Of a DNA stretch of 64,000 nucleotides, positions 23,341 through 34,384 are shown one piece after another. The translations under genes were made by a program, and so were the position numbers. Position 1 is the first letter of the stretch. Each line of letters starts with the position of its first letter. Origin of the DNA: Platerodrilus igneus (lineage: Eukaryota > Arthropoda > Insecta > Coleoptera > Lycidae); assembly GCA_036346225.1 (NCBI GenBank), contig JARFIW010000884.1, positions 2,906,001 to 2,970,000 on the forward strand, in the 5' to 3' direction. Below the pieces are notes generated by a model. It saw nothing but the letters and a program-made list of their open reading frames with translations, was not told where the DNA came from and did not search any database.

Positions 23341-23729
23341 TTAGGGATTTGGATATTTGGGGAATTAGATATTTTCACTTTTAATTATCTAGGGTATTTT
23401 CTGCTAGAGGTATTTGGAGAAAATAGTTTGACAGATGACATTTGTTATTGTTTTGGGTTGCTGGATGTTAAGTTTAGGTTGTGAATTACGAACTGAAAAA
23501 ATGAATTGCTATTCATTTCCAATATGATAGGTAAAACGCAAAATAAATAACGGCGAACTACACGAAAAGGTAAGGTTAAGGTTAGAACAAAACAAACAAA
23601 TCACGAGCTTTTCTGAACAAACACGCATGCTCCGATCTCAAAATAGCCAGAAAAGTTTAACTAGAACCAACTTTTGGGAGATCGGATATTTGGTGTTATT
23701 GACGTTTTTCGGCGGTGTCACGTGATCAC

Positions 23730-23861
23730 TTTAACCAATAAGATCATTCTCCAAATATCCAAATCGTCAAAACTCTATAGCACTAGAGCCGCTTTAAGGT
23801 GGCTTTAGTGCTACAGAGATTTGGCGATTTGGATATTTGGAGAATGATCTTATTGGTTAAA
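23730..23861. repeat. 132-bp near-perfect palindrome
   Basis: The 66-bp arms meet with no spacer. The outer part TTTAACCAATAAGATCATTC and the part CCAAATATCCAAATCG are repeated in reverse complement with only a few mismatches near the centre. It looks like a small fold-back transposon remnant. It would form a stable hairpin if transcribed. Confidence 0.85.
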
Positions 23862-23999
23862 CTTTGAACTTTCTCGAGATAATACGATTGAAATGTGTTT
23901 CCAGTGAGCCACCAACTTATGGCGTATATCGAAAGGTGTATTATCGTTCTTGTTAAAATGTGCTCCAAAAGTTTACCAGTGTATTTTATAGTAAAGCTC

Positions 24000-25117
24000 A
24001 ATTAATGTGTTACATTTAGTATAATTTACTATAAGCGAGAAAAATGCAATTATCAATATAGTTCTTTATGTATACAATGTACCTATTTGTTTGCATATTT
24101 GTGCGATTAGGATCAAATATTTATTTCGGCGATGATCTTGAACTTCGTATTTTTCTATGGTTCGAGATTAAAACAGTAATTATTCGAAATTAGTGTAAGA
24201 CCCGCATTTGTTTTTAATAATTAATTTTTAAACACTTTAACACAGCTTAAAAAATCTTGCGATGGTGTTCCAGCATTGTGTAGCAGTGCACAGTACTCAG
24301 CGGGATTAATTTATAAATTGTTTAGCCCTCAATAAAGTAGGTACTAGATTTTAAAGTTTTAGATTTTATTAATTTTGCATGTTGTTATAATTAAGCTCGT
24401 AAGTTTTTATATCTTTTTATTTGCTTTAAGCAAACAAAATTTAATAACATTTTATTAAGGTCGCTTTACATTATGTAAGTTTGATGCAATGCAATTCAAA
24501 TACAACATACTGTGCATGTCTTCCAGCAAGTTGTCAGTCAGCTGTTGCAATTTTAAGATACTAGAACATGTTCTAATTTCTATGCAATTCTAGTAATTTA
24601 TTTTAGTGATAAATGGGATACCAAATTAAAAATAAAATTATCATAAGCGTAAGACAACTTATATTGTATTAGCTGATTGTTGAACAACATAATAATCAAA
24701 TTGTAACAATGTGAGCAAGGTAAACTTTCTATTTTATTAATTTGAGTAATAAATAAAAAGTTTCTTTTGATGGAATGTTATTTTCATTAGTTGGTGACAC
24801 TGCCTATTAAATTAAAATTGCATACAAATTGCACAAGTGTAAAAAGGAAATGCCATGCAAGTGACATCCAATGCAATGTCTTGCATCAAAATTGCATTAT
24901 GTAAGCTATCTTTACAAATATCAATATTTTCTCACTTAACTTGGAGAGTTTTCGAACTAAATTTACTATTTCAGTTTGTTATGTTTAAATATGTAAGTGA
25001 GGCTCTATATATTTAATATCTATCATATTATTTCTAAATTGACAAATCCTATTTGACAGCTGTTTTGCTTTTGAAAGTGGCGTTATTTAAAATTATGAAA
25101 TTTTATTTTGGACTAAG
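24000..25117. other. Upstream region of the CLPB-like gene
   Basis: AT-rich sequence without a supported ORF. A weak inverted similarity (TTTGATGCAATGC near 24479 and GCATCAAAATTGCATTATG near 24884) may mark a decayed inverted-repeat element of about 440 bp. No clear TATA box or initiator could be fixed for the CLPB-like gene. Confidence 0.3.
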
Positions 25118-25419
25118 ATGTTCCATTCACGTGCTTTTAGAAATGTAAGATCTTTGAATAGCTTCCGAAGGTATTTAACTTTTGTCAACACTATTCCTAA
25201 TGCACGCGAACCCATATATTTTAACACAGTTGAAAGGTATTATGAACACCACCAGCAAAACAAGTACAAAGATTGGTTTAATACTTCCAACAATCTACAT
25301 TTGTATAGCTTGTTACTACCCGTTGGTATAGCCGTAGCCTATTGTGATTCTCAAGTTAACCCAAATGAAAAACGACTGTTTCGTGCTGTGCAGTATGGCA
25401 TTCAGCCTGAAGTAAAGAA
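25118..25419 (+). CDS. CLPB: Mitochondrial CLPB/SKD3-like gene, first coding exon
   Basis: The ATG at 25118 opens a frame of 100 codons plus 2 nt ending at an AA|GTATGT donor. Residues 1-30 are rich in Arg, Ser and Phe without acidic residues (MFHSRAFRNVRSLNSFRRYL), as expected for a mitochondrial presequence. A hydrophobic stretch at about 62-77 (LYSLLLPVGIAVAYC) lies where metazoan CLPB has the segment processed by PARL. The start of the first ankyrin repeat (KRLFRAVQYG) ends the exon. CLPB is a AAA+ disaggregase of the intermembrane space. The three exons join in frame over 242 codons. The AAA+ domain is not in the window. Confidence 0.85.
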
Positions 25420-25468
25420 GTATGTACGGACAGTGGCCTTACTTAAGCTATTATTCTTAAATTTTAAG

Positions 25469-25662
25469 GATTATTAATACATTGAAAGTAAATGTAAATA
25501 CTCGTCATTATTTGGGTTGGACCCCACTTATGGTAGCTGCCGTGAATGGCAGAGCTGATATTTGCAAAGTTCTTCTTGATGCTGGTGCTGATGTAAATTT
25601 GGGTGATGAATATATCAATGCTGGACGAACTAGCCAAGGAAAGGGCATGCATCCTCTTGAAG
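25469..25662 (+). CDS. CLPB: CLPB/SKD3-like gene, second coding exon
   Basis: Joined to exon 1 over a 49-bp intron (25420-25468, GTATGT...TTTTAAG). The split AAG codon is restored. It encodes a canonical ankyrin repeat (LGWTPLMVAAVNGRADICK, then LLDAGADVNLGDE), followed by GMHPLE, closely matching the corresponding part of animal CLPB as I recall it. The donor is GAAG|GTAGGT at 25662/25663, phase 1. The intron that follows is 9.7 kb and full of transposons. Confidence 0.85.
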
Positions 25663-25819
25663 GTAGGTTTTATATAATTAAAAAAGCATTTGCCTTCATT
25701 TCTTAGAGTGGTTATTAGAAACAAGTCTGTATAGAATTTTCCTTTCATGTTTTTTATACAAATTTGATTTATTTGGTAACTTATGCCTTGTAGTACATGG
25801 CGAGGGGTAAACCGCTGGT

Positions 25820-25975
25820 TGTATTAGGTGTACAAGCCGTTTGTATTACACTGTATTACATTAAATTACATGTAGTGGTCTGAATTATGTAGTATTGCCT
25901 TGTATTACAGTGGATTACTTTGTATTACAAGGAATTTCACTGTATTACGTTGTATTAAGCAGTACTTTGTTGTTT
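25820..25975. repeat. Degenerate TGTATTACA tandem repeat
   Basis: At least eight imperfect copies of TGTATTACA/TGTATTAC with variable spacing, at the start of CLPB intron 2. Confidence 0.65.
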
Positions 25976-26129
25976 ATATTCAATCCAAATTGTCATTTGT
26001 ATCATAAAAAAGTATTTTTAAGTAACTGTCGAAAAATATAGCAGTGTATATCTTTTAAACAGAGAGGCGACTAGTGTACGAGACATTTTACTCTAATTTA
26101 AAAACAGTTTACCGTCCATATATATTTTA

Positions 26130-28613
26130 AATAGATTGTTAGGTTACAATGAAACTAATATTCATGAAGGCGAAATTGATTTCAGAGGGCTTTTGAGACA
26201 TCTGGAAAAACGAAATCTATCTAAATTTGTTTGGATTTCAGAGGATGCTACTAGAGTAACTAGCAAAATTCAGTATGATACGAAAACCAACAAAATAGTG
26301 GGCTTCACGCTTCCTATTGAAAACGGTTACCTCAGACAAAATCGTATATTGCGACATTGGGAATTGTTATCGAAAACTATTTTAAAACTGCTTCAAAAGC
26401 CAGCTATGCATATGTTATAGTGGCTCAGCCACTATCACGTGGTTCGCCAACTTTTTACCTAGCAATATTTGGAAGCGACAATAAATTTAACTATAGTGAC
26501 ATTATAGAACGGTGGAAATATATAAGGCGGCTCCGTGGCGCAGGGGTATGTGTGTGACTACTACGCCCAAGGTCCCAGGTTTGAATCTCGACACGGTCCG
26601 CTTGAAAAATATTAGGCGAGCATTTTTCACAAAAATACACCCTTGTTCGGATGAGAGGTAAAATGGAGGTCCCGTATGTGAGTGTTGTCACGCACGTTAA
26701 AGATCCCTACCTTGCCTGGAACGACAAAGGTTTGGCAAAATTCTAAATTTCCAGGCAACAAAAAACCCGCTTCCTGGCCAATGTAGTACCTTCGGGTGGA
26801 GCATTGGAAAATCACATGCAAGGTGGAAATATATAAACTTGACAGCAAAAACCTATGGAATTACTGTGTTAGGATACTCTGCAGATGAAGATTCCCGATA
26901 TTTAAAAGCAATGAGAATTAATTCAGGTTTGTTTAGCACTCAAGTCGAAAACGAAACAAATATCTACAAAGAAAAATGGAAGTGGTTTCATGCCATACTC
27001 AACAATAATGAATAATATGTGCAAGACACCGTTCATATTTTGACTAAATTACGAGTAAGGATTTTAAACCAAAAAAAAAGTAAACCTACAAATAAGCACT
27101 AAAGTTGCAACTGCAGAACATCTTCATGAATTGGTCAAGTCTGTCGGTAAAGATAAACATTTACTTACTTCGTATGACTTAAAAGCTGATGATAAAATGA
27201 ATTACTCATCGGCAGAGAAAATGTGTTCTCCTTCTGCCATAAGTTATTTAGAGAACATTCCCAATAGCGATGCTACTCTTAAGTTATTTAATAACCATGC
27301 ATTACGTATAATCATCATATTTAGATCATTCTCTGCCTCTAGAGACACGAGTCTATAGAATTTGGTACTCAGTTTTTTTTTATGCGCATTTGGATAGCTT
27401 CTGTTAAGAAAAGCAAGGATCTAACAATAAAAAATATTTTATTTCTACAAACTGTTACGTCTATATTGAACTTAATGTTCATGCACTAATTCAGCTTATA
27501 CTTCGCTTGAAACTGACTAATGACTCTACTATATCTAATACAAACTTTCAATATGATTTTTATCTTCCATGTTTCTTCAATCAATCTTCCGAACAATTAT
27601 TTAGAATGGCTCGTTCTATGACAGGAACTTACTCCACAGTTATCAATTTTAGTATAAAAGAATTTATTCACAGGGCTATCAATAATATTGTGAGTGCTGT
27701 TAGTAATGATTTTATTTTCCCCAGAGAAGAAAAAAGAGCTTCCTTTCTTAATTCCTAAAAGGTTGTAGTGAAACTAGAAGAAATTGAACAGATCAATATA
27801 AAAACTACCATGGAACGAACTTTTACAGACGTGCTAGTGGAAACTGAGAAACTGGGAATTTTTGCAGTGCCAGGCGATTGGCTGGACATTGGTATAGTTG
27901 CAGACAATGTAAAGTATATCCACGCTATAATTTTCTTCCTGGTGATGCTATTGGTCTTGCAGAAAACTCACTTGACAATTTACTAACTCCACACCAAATT
28001 AAAGAGAATTTGAATTTGAAAGACTTTTCCGGAGATATAAATAACCCATCAGAAGAATCTCTCTTCTTGCAAATTAGTACAAACGATAAATGTATGATAG
28101 TCAAAAAGTTGTTTTATTGTTGGCTTCTTGGTAAATCATCAGGAAAATTAAGAAATGACAGACTAAGACGATTTATGAGCAATGTAAAAGGCGCCTCAAA
28201 TGTTTCAACTAAATATCCAACGCACAAGATCGTTAGAAAAAAAATTAAGTTAGCCCATCATATTCTAACACTTCCTCAGAAGAGGCGATGTCAGAAGACG
28301 ATTCCTCAGACACCGGGAACGTCTAAGATGCATTTAGAGAAATAAAATCTACAAACACTTTAAAATATCATTGGAAAATTATTACTATTTGCTATGATCT
28401 CCGGTGGTATATTGGGAGAGTCACTGAAATTGTAAACGGCGACGACAACTTTTTTAATGTCAAATTTCTAATAGCTGAGCTAGACGAGTTTGTATGGCCA
28501 AAAATGAGGACATAGACATTGTCAGTAGAAATTATTTCTTTTATGGCCCACCTCTACTAATTGGTAATGATCCGTTTAAGATAAAAAGGGCAGACATTAA
28601 TAATATTGCCAAG

Positions 28614-28615
<2 letters not shown>
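26130..28615 (+). pseudogene. Transposase-like gene of an uncharacterised insect family, broken
   Basis: Plus-strand fragments run in order: SKFVWISEDATRVTSKIQYD, a WKYI...YGITVLGYSADEDSRYLKAM section, VQDTVHILTKLRVR, ADDKMNYSSAEKMCS, LPCFFNQSSEQLFRMARSM, ERTFTDVLVETEKLGI, and a C-terminal WPKNEDIDIVSRNYFFYGPP block ending near 28600. I recall the QDTVHI.TKLR and QPxE.xFRxxRS-type motifs, and a WPxxDDI-like tail, from unnamed, multicopy proteins in insects and cnidarians. These have the look of a large transposase with an RNase-H-like core. Frameshifts, stops and a SINE insertion make it inactive. No inverted repeats were found, so the superfamily stays open. Confidence 0.6.
26526..26821 (+). 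mobile_element. tRNA-derived SINE, copy B, with 15-bp TSD
   Basis: Box A is in GTGGCGCAGGGG and box B in AGGTTTGAATCTC. The body is colinear with copy A. The exact duplication GGTGGAAATATATAA at 26511-26525 and 26822-26836 fixes both ends. It interrupts the transposase-like gene inside the codons for RWKYI, which resume after the second TSD copy. The insertion is thus younger than that gene copy. Confidence 0.9.
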
Positions 28616-28659
<44 letters not shown>

Positions 28660-28662
28660 TAC
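28614..28662. repeat. (TA)n tract
   Basis: The TA repeat separates the end of the transposase-like relic from the tRNA-bearing palindrome. Confidence 0.85.
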
Positions 28663-28760
28663 ATATATTAATAGTTATTAAGAAGAAATGAAAACCCAAC
28701 TTTGTATTTAAAGTTGAATTACCATTTAAAATCGAACTAGTAATTGAAAATCACTAAAAC

Positions 28761-28833
28761 GGCTACAGCAGGACTTGAACCTGCAACCTCTGATTTTCCG
28801 GATCAGTGCTCTAACCAATTGAGCTATCTAGCC
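28761..28833 (-). tRNA. tRNA-like sequence, left arm (possible pseudo-tRNA)
   Basis: 73 nt fold as a type I tRNA: acceptor GGCTAGA/TGTAGCC (one G-G mismatch), D stem GCTC/GAGC, anticodon stem CTGAT/ATCAG with loop CCGGAAA, 5-nt variable loop, and T stem GCAGG/CCTGC around TTCAAGT. The anticodon would be GGA (Ser), but the long variable arm of tRNA-Ser is missing and position 33 is C, not the near-universal U. It is therefore unlikely to be a working decoder and more likely a tRNA-derived repeat with intact A and B boxes. Confidence 0.55.
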
Positions 28834-29030
28834 TAATTGTTTAGATGATGTTATACTTAATACTACTGAAGCTTGGCTCTTGTTAACGATTTTCAATTAC
28901 GTCTTGCATTTAAGGAAATTGAATCTAGTTATATACATAATTCATGTACTAATAACTTGATCATCCCATTTTTGCAAGAGTCAAGCTTCAGTAGTATTAA
29001 GTATTAAGTATAACATCATCTAAACAATTA

Positions 29031-29103
29031 GGCTAGATAGCTCAATTGGTTAGAGCACTGATCCGGAAAATCAGAGGTTGCAGGTTCAAGTCCTGCTGTA
29101 CCC
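29031..29103 (+). tRNA. tRNA-like sequence, right arm (possible pseudo-tRNA)
   Basis: Same 73-nt sequence as the left-arm copy except at the 3' acceptor strand (TGTACCC instead of TGTAGCC), which adds a second acceptor mismatch. D, anticodon and T arms are identical, including the unusual CCGGAAA anticodon loop. Confidence 0.5.
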
Positions 29104-29249
29104 GTTCTTTTAGTGGTTTTCAATTACTAGTTCGATTTGAAATGGTAATTCAACTTTAAATACAAAGTTGGGTTTTCATTTCATCTTAATAACTATTAAT
29201 ATATATTAAGCATTCATTTGCATTCCAAATGTGGATTATTCTTCTCTAT

Positions 29250-29294
<45 letters not shown>

Positions 29295-29295
<1 letters not shown>

Positions 29296-30585
29296 TCTGT
29301 TCGGTCTACAAAAATAAAAACTTATATAAGTGTGCCTCGACTATTCAGAACCTCTCTTTCTCAGGGTATCTACACCTACCTACCGTGGGTTCGGTGATAG
29401 GTAGATGGTCACGACACCGACCAAACAGCACTACCTTATTTTTAGTATAGTTAACCTTTTTTTATGCGTATATGCCAAATATAACAAACATATCCGCGTA
29501 GCCTTGTGCTAATTCAAATACACTTACCAAATGACTTTGACACTCCGAAAAACACAGTACTCTTTCTAATCCAACAATATACGATCCAATACCAATCTTT
29601 AACCTGCTCTTTCCAATTCTGTGCTGCTTTATACTTTCCACCCAATACCTTTCAATCGCAATGTAATACCCAAATCACTTCCAATTCGTCTTCCTTCGGC
29701 CTACTAAATCCACTCCAAATCTTATTTACCTCAATCCAAATCACTCTAAATACCAACTCTTAATTACACCTGTCTCGGTGCCGCTCCAATATCTAATCTT
29801 CTAACTTTCCACTCTTCTTAACTCGTACTGTTCTCTCTGACTCTCTATACTCTTCTCTAATTTAATCAAAAGCTTTAACTTCTAAAAGATTTTATTTCAA
29901 CTTTTAAAATATCCAACTTAGTACATTTTCTACCAAAACACGTCTTTTTACCAAAATTATTCAAATCGTTCTTGTTTATTATTTTTCCTAGGTGATACCG
30001 CCACCTTCAAAATTATTATGCCTACTCTTTATACATTTCTAAAATCCCAACACCCAATTATATCGTCACAACTAGTGTTGTGTCACTAATACCTATCAGT
30101 TATCTTTTTACACTTTACGATTATATAAATAACTGTTCGATCATTTGTACATATGATCGCGTCGCACTTAAATCACTTTTGATATTGTATTTTCACATAT
30201 AATTTCGATAATACAAGTTTGTCCAAAGGTTGATTCTATTAAATACGTGCCGAAATGTTTCACATATAAACCTGGCCCTGTGTTGTGAACAGTGGAACTT
30301 ACACAGACGCAACCGACTTTTAGACCAGCAAATTTACACTCTATGGATTATCAACGTACAACTTAGTATAAATCCTGGAATACTGAGTTTTCTCACGTCA
30401 TCAAGTCATTCTTTCACGTATTGGCACTTTTACTCTGACCAATCTACTTTAAATACTTTACCATTTGTAAAGTACGGCAAACACAAAATTTACAATTACG
30501 TGATCTGGTCATTGGCTTTTTTTGGCATACACAACCTTAAAACAACAAAGTACTCTTTATACCCTTTTAGCTCTTACGTACACTT

Positions 30586-30591
<6 letters not shown>
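29295..30591 (-). repeat. Diverged solo LTR of the same Gypsy family as 46395-59496
   Basis: Colinear similarity with the Gypsy LTRs: CCTCGACTATTCAGAAC, CTCAGGGTATC, CTACCGTGGGTTC, GCGTAGCCTTGTGC, CTAGGTGATA, CACGTCATCAAGTCATT and GTAAAGTACGGCAAACA occur in the same order. No internal region accompanies it, and no partner LTR is near. Both edges touch (TA)n tracts (29255-29294 and 30592-30628), as do both outer edges of the full element. The first ~100 bp of the LTR are not recognisable. Frames within it are noncoding. Confidence 0.75.
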
Positions 30592-30634
<43 letters not shown>

Positions 30635-30642
30635 TATATTTA

Positions 30643-30860
30643 TATAATTATTAAATTTTCATGTCCTTTTATGTATCTTAGTATGTCTTCAATATCTTTG
30701 TAGGTTGCTTCTATCTCTTTGTCACTATAGCTGGAGATGGGCATGTATACTAGTATTATTACTGTATTCACCACTTTAAATTCTAATCTAACCATGATTA
30801 TTCTTTCGTTCTTTTGTAAGTAATTTGCTACACTGTACTTTAATAGGTAAGTTAGTTTAT
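30643..30860 (-). pseudogene. RTE-type LINE endonuclease fragment
   Basis: On the minus strand an open stretch of about 55 codons reads MVRLEFKVVNTVIILVYMP, then SYSDKEIEATYKDIEDIL and KGHENLIII. This is the QVYAPT...EE..FY..L pattern of RTE-clade endonucleases (often annotated craniofacial development protein 2-like). It stops at the (TA)n tract to the left. Only a fragment of the domain is present. Confidence 0.6.
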
Positions 30861-31039
30861 TATATCGCCACGTTTTCTAAGAATTTGTATATTACAGATT
30901 GTTCAGTTTTGTAACTTTTTAATGTATTGTTAACTTGAGGATGGGCGCAGCCTGAGGCGGTTTTATTAAAATTCATAGGGAGATTGTGTGTTATAACTTT
31001 CTTCATAATTTTCATCCTATTGCGAGACATTGTCTTCTT

Positions 31040-33676
31040 TCAATTCATAAAATGTTCTAAATTAATGCCTTGGCAAATTCACAAGGAACATTTCTCGATT
31101 TAATTTTTTCTAATCAATATAACACATTAATTACTCTTGCTTTGGATCCTCCATTTACAAACTCTTTACATCATTCAACGTTATCTACTGAAACTAAGGT
31201 GAAAACTGAGTCATTTCGTAAATTGAATAATGATTGCCTAAGCTTAATTTTAATAATGGGAATTAATCAGGTTTAAACAACTATCGTTTGAATATTGATT
31301 GCAAACATCATTTAGCCTCGCACAGTATCTCTGAAGACGCGAACAACTTTTATAATAAAATGTTTGATTCTATTGAGAAGTATATCCCACTAAAAAGATT
31401 TAAATCCACCATTTACCCTAAGTGGTATGGTTAAGAATAAAGGCATTTAATATATTGCAAAAATGTGACCCACGGGTTACTGAAGAGTACCAGGTATTTA
31501 AATACATATGAACATTTCACTAATCTCAGGAAAGAATGTAAACAATTACGTAAAATATGTTATGAATGATACATAGATCTTGTTGGAAGTAGCATCTAAC
31601 GTAGCATTAAAAATTTCTGAAACATTGTTAATATTATAAGATCTGATAGATGTATTCCTGATATAATCTACTTAGATGATGTTGAGGTGTCCGGTGGACA
31701 TGATATAGTTAATAGTTTCTCAAAGTATTTTGCGTGTATCTATAAAAAGAATAAAGTGTCTACATATTATAACTTTATGTATACTGTTCATATCTCTCAT
31801 GTGGACATTACAGAAAAAACTAATAATGGAGTTCGATCTTTCTAAAGGAGCTGCACCAGATGGCATCCCTCCTAAAGTATTTAAATTATGTTCAAGTACT
31901 TTACATTATCCTCTCTGGATACTTTTCACTACATCTCGGAAAGAAGGCTGTATAGGACCTGACTTCTGCAAGCTTAGTTTTATGATTCCTATTTACAATG
32001 GAAATAAAAATTTAATTGATAATTACACACCAATATCTGAGCTTAGCTGCATTCCTAAGGTTTTGAAAGCTTGATCACCAACAACATGGTTTCGTTGCAG
32101 AGAGATCTACTTTGAGTAATCTGATTCTGTATAAGGACTTTGTTTCTGCATTTTAGAGGAGGGGTTTCAAATCGATTCCATCTACACTGATTTTTTCAAA
32201 GCTTTTGATAGTGTAAATCATACTATCTTCACTGCAAAACTTGATGCACTTGGAATTGATGGTTGTTTATTGAAATGGTTGAGAAAGTATCTTTTCGATA
32301 GAAAGTGATTGTTTAAATTGTTGGTTATACCTAGGAGGAAGCACTAGTTCCTTCAGGTGTTCAAGGTTCACACCTTGGTTCCTTACTCTTTATTATCTTT
32401 ATAAACGACCCTACTCAACATTTAGTCAATTTTAAACATCTATTGTATGCTGACATTTAAAGCTCTTTCATCGTATGAGAACTATTGACGACTGTGCAAA
32501 ACTACAAGAAGATATGACGTAGTTTCTCGGTGGCGTATTGATAACGGTATGAGTTTGAATATAAAAATGCTGTAGTATTACTTTTAGCAAATCTCATCAT
32601 CCTATTTCATTTGGGTACCATATGAATAATACTAGTCTTAGTGGTGTTCACAATATTAAGGATTTGGATGTAATTTTAGACTCTTCTCTAAGTATCTATG
32701 AGCACATCAATACTATAGTTAACAATTCTTACAAGATGTTAGGGTTCATAAAAAGATGTAGTAATTTCAACAATGTTGTTGCTGTTATGGCACTTTATAC
32801 AAGTCTAGTTCGCACTCAAGTTGAATATAACTCCCCAATCTGGAATCCATACAACTTAAACCAGATTTCTCAGATTGAAAGAGTTCAAAGAAAGTTTGTT
32901 AAATTATGTTCTTTAAATTATACTTGCTAGCTGATATTTTCACTTATGACGAAGCCGTTAATTTCTTGAACATCAACACCGTAAAAACTAGGAGACTCAC
33001 TAACGACCTGTTATTTGTCATCAGCTCATAGATTTTTGTGTGCCAGCTCGGTCTACACTTAACCATGCTCCTTTTTATACTCCCCAGCACAGAACAAATT
33101 ATGGTTTAAAATCTACGATCACTAGGAAGTTGCAATATTGGAAATGAACTTTCTGCACAAATTGACCTTTCTTAATCAACTGGAAAAAGTCAAAATGTAG
33201 TTGGTTGGTTTTTGTTGTATGGTCGTGTTGGAAGTGTTTATAGGTAGTTTTATTGTTGTCTTTACGTTTATTTTACTTGCATTCCACATTATAATAATTA
33301 TTTTCAATTTTTCTAGCTTTTATTCTACTTCATCATCATCATTAGGTCTTCAGTCCTGGAACTGGTTAGACGCGTACCCTCATTGATTCCTATTCTGAAC
33401 TAACCTAAACATTTCCCTGAAATTTGCACAGTTTACAACTACTTCTTTTTCCTATCTCTGCTTGTAATATATCCCATACTATTCCCCAAAAATGTAATTT
33501 TACTTATAATATTATTAATTACTTATAATTTTATTGTTTAATTGTCTAAAATTTCTATTATCTTGTACTATATCTAACATTTATGTTTAATAGCTGAAAC
33601 CACACAAATTCATTTTGTATTTTGCAAAAAGGGGATTTCTTTTCCCATTCATTGCTAAATAAATAAATAAATAATT
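31040..33676 (+). pseudogene. Jockey-group LINE ORF2 relic
   Basis: Plus-strand fragments in order: endonuclease end (QGTFLDLIFSNQYNT, near 31085), RT start (KGAAPDGIPPKVFKL, near 31845), FCKLSFMIPIYNGNK, HGFVAERSTLSNL, palm motif YTDFFKAFDSVNH (near 32190), VPSGVQGSHLGSLLF, LLYAD (near 32440; the YADD motif is cut by a frameshift) and the C-terminal thumb (LDVILDSSLSIYEHI...). Frameshifts and stops are frequent. The 3' end is a (AAAT)n-like tail, AATAAATAAATAAATAA, at 33657-33675. No TSD was recognised. Confidence 0.8.
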
Positions 33677-33714
33677 GTGTACATATAGCCACCAAATCAC
33701 ATTATACGATATAC

Positions 33715-34010
33715 TTTCGAAGATGGATGGAGTTAAACAGCTTCAGTAAGACAGAGTCATTGAACCCCATTGTTCTCCTTGGCGAGCACAAGTCCTAGTA
33801 GTTAAAAACGAGCATCATAGAAAGAAAATAGCGATAGATAACTCACAAATCATAAATCGTTTTGAATTTCCCTATGCCTATCCCTTTGTCAAATATCGAA
33901 AACTAGTTTCTGATGTTTCAAAATTTAAGCTCTTTAGTACCATAGATTTTCAAAGTGCTTATCAAATTCCAATAAGGAATGTAAAAAAGCATACACTGAC
34001 CCTCTAAAAG
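33715..34010 (+). pseudogene. Gypsy-type reverse transcriptase fragment
   Basis: Plus-strand reading gives RVIEPHCSPWRAQVLVVKN, then RKKIAIDNSQIINRF and a frameshifted FSTIDFQSAYQIPI-like segment. These are the N-terminal RT motifs of Gypsy/Ty3 pol. About 100 codons survive and no LTRs are visible. It is unrelated in sequence to the large Gypsy at 46395-59496. Confidence 0.65.
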
Positions 34011-34384
34011 CAACAAATCAGTGAAGTAAAAAATACCAATAGGGATTGGTAGAAAATGAAACTAAAACATTTTGCTGGTTACCCCACATACAGTTGAACA
34101 GAGTAACAATTCTGACAGAACTCTTAATTTTAATTAAAATTGATCTTATTCTTTCTAACACACATACACAATAAAACAAACAGTCTGATAGGTATGTGAA
34201 TCGAGTCTTTTGAGAATGCTCCTAAGCTCACTTGGCTTCCAAAACAGCTTTGTTATGCAAATGACATGTTATTATTCTTTGCCAAATTTTTATTTCACTC
34301 CAACATCCAAATCTTTATTTGTTCTTCTATCACTCTCTAACATCTGAATTTTATCTTGCCTTAATACCAGATATCTATTTAGAG

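Larger units (their letters stand above)
28663..29206. repeat. Palindromic element, ~225-bp arms, each with a tRNA-like sequence
   Basis: The left arm 28663-28882 and the right arm 28975-29206 are reverse complements at roughly 95% identity; a 9-bp ATTAAGTAT-type duplication is the main difference. A 92-bp unique spacer separates them. Each arm runs from TTAATAGTTATTAAG at the outside, through AAAACCCAACTTTGTATTTA, to the tRNA-like block and then CTTCAGTAGTATTAAG near the centre. (TA)n tracts flank both sides at a short distance. It may be an inverted pair of a tRNA-derived SINE or a fold-back transposon that captured a tRNA. Confidence 0.85.

Noticed and set aside
28761..29103. Two working tRNA-Ser(GGA) genes
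   Set aside because: The long Ser variable arm is missing, position 33 is not U, and acceptor stems have mismatches; they sit in a palindromic repeat. Kept only as tRNA-like sequences.
29229..30703. Small plus-strand frames as host genes
   Set aside because: The stretch aligns with the noncoding Gypsy LTR sequence, so the frames are chance.
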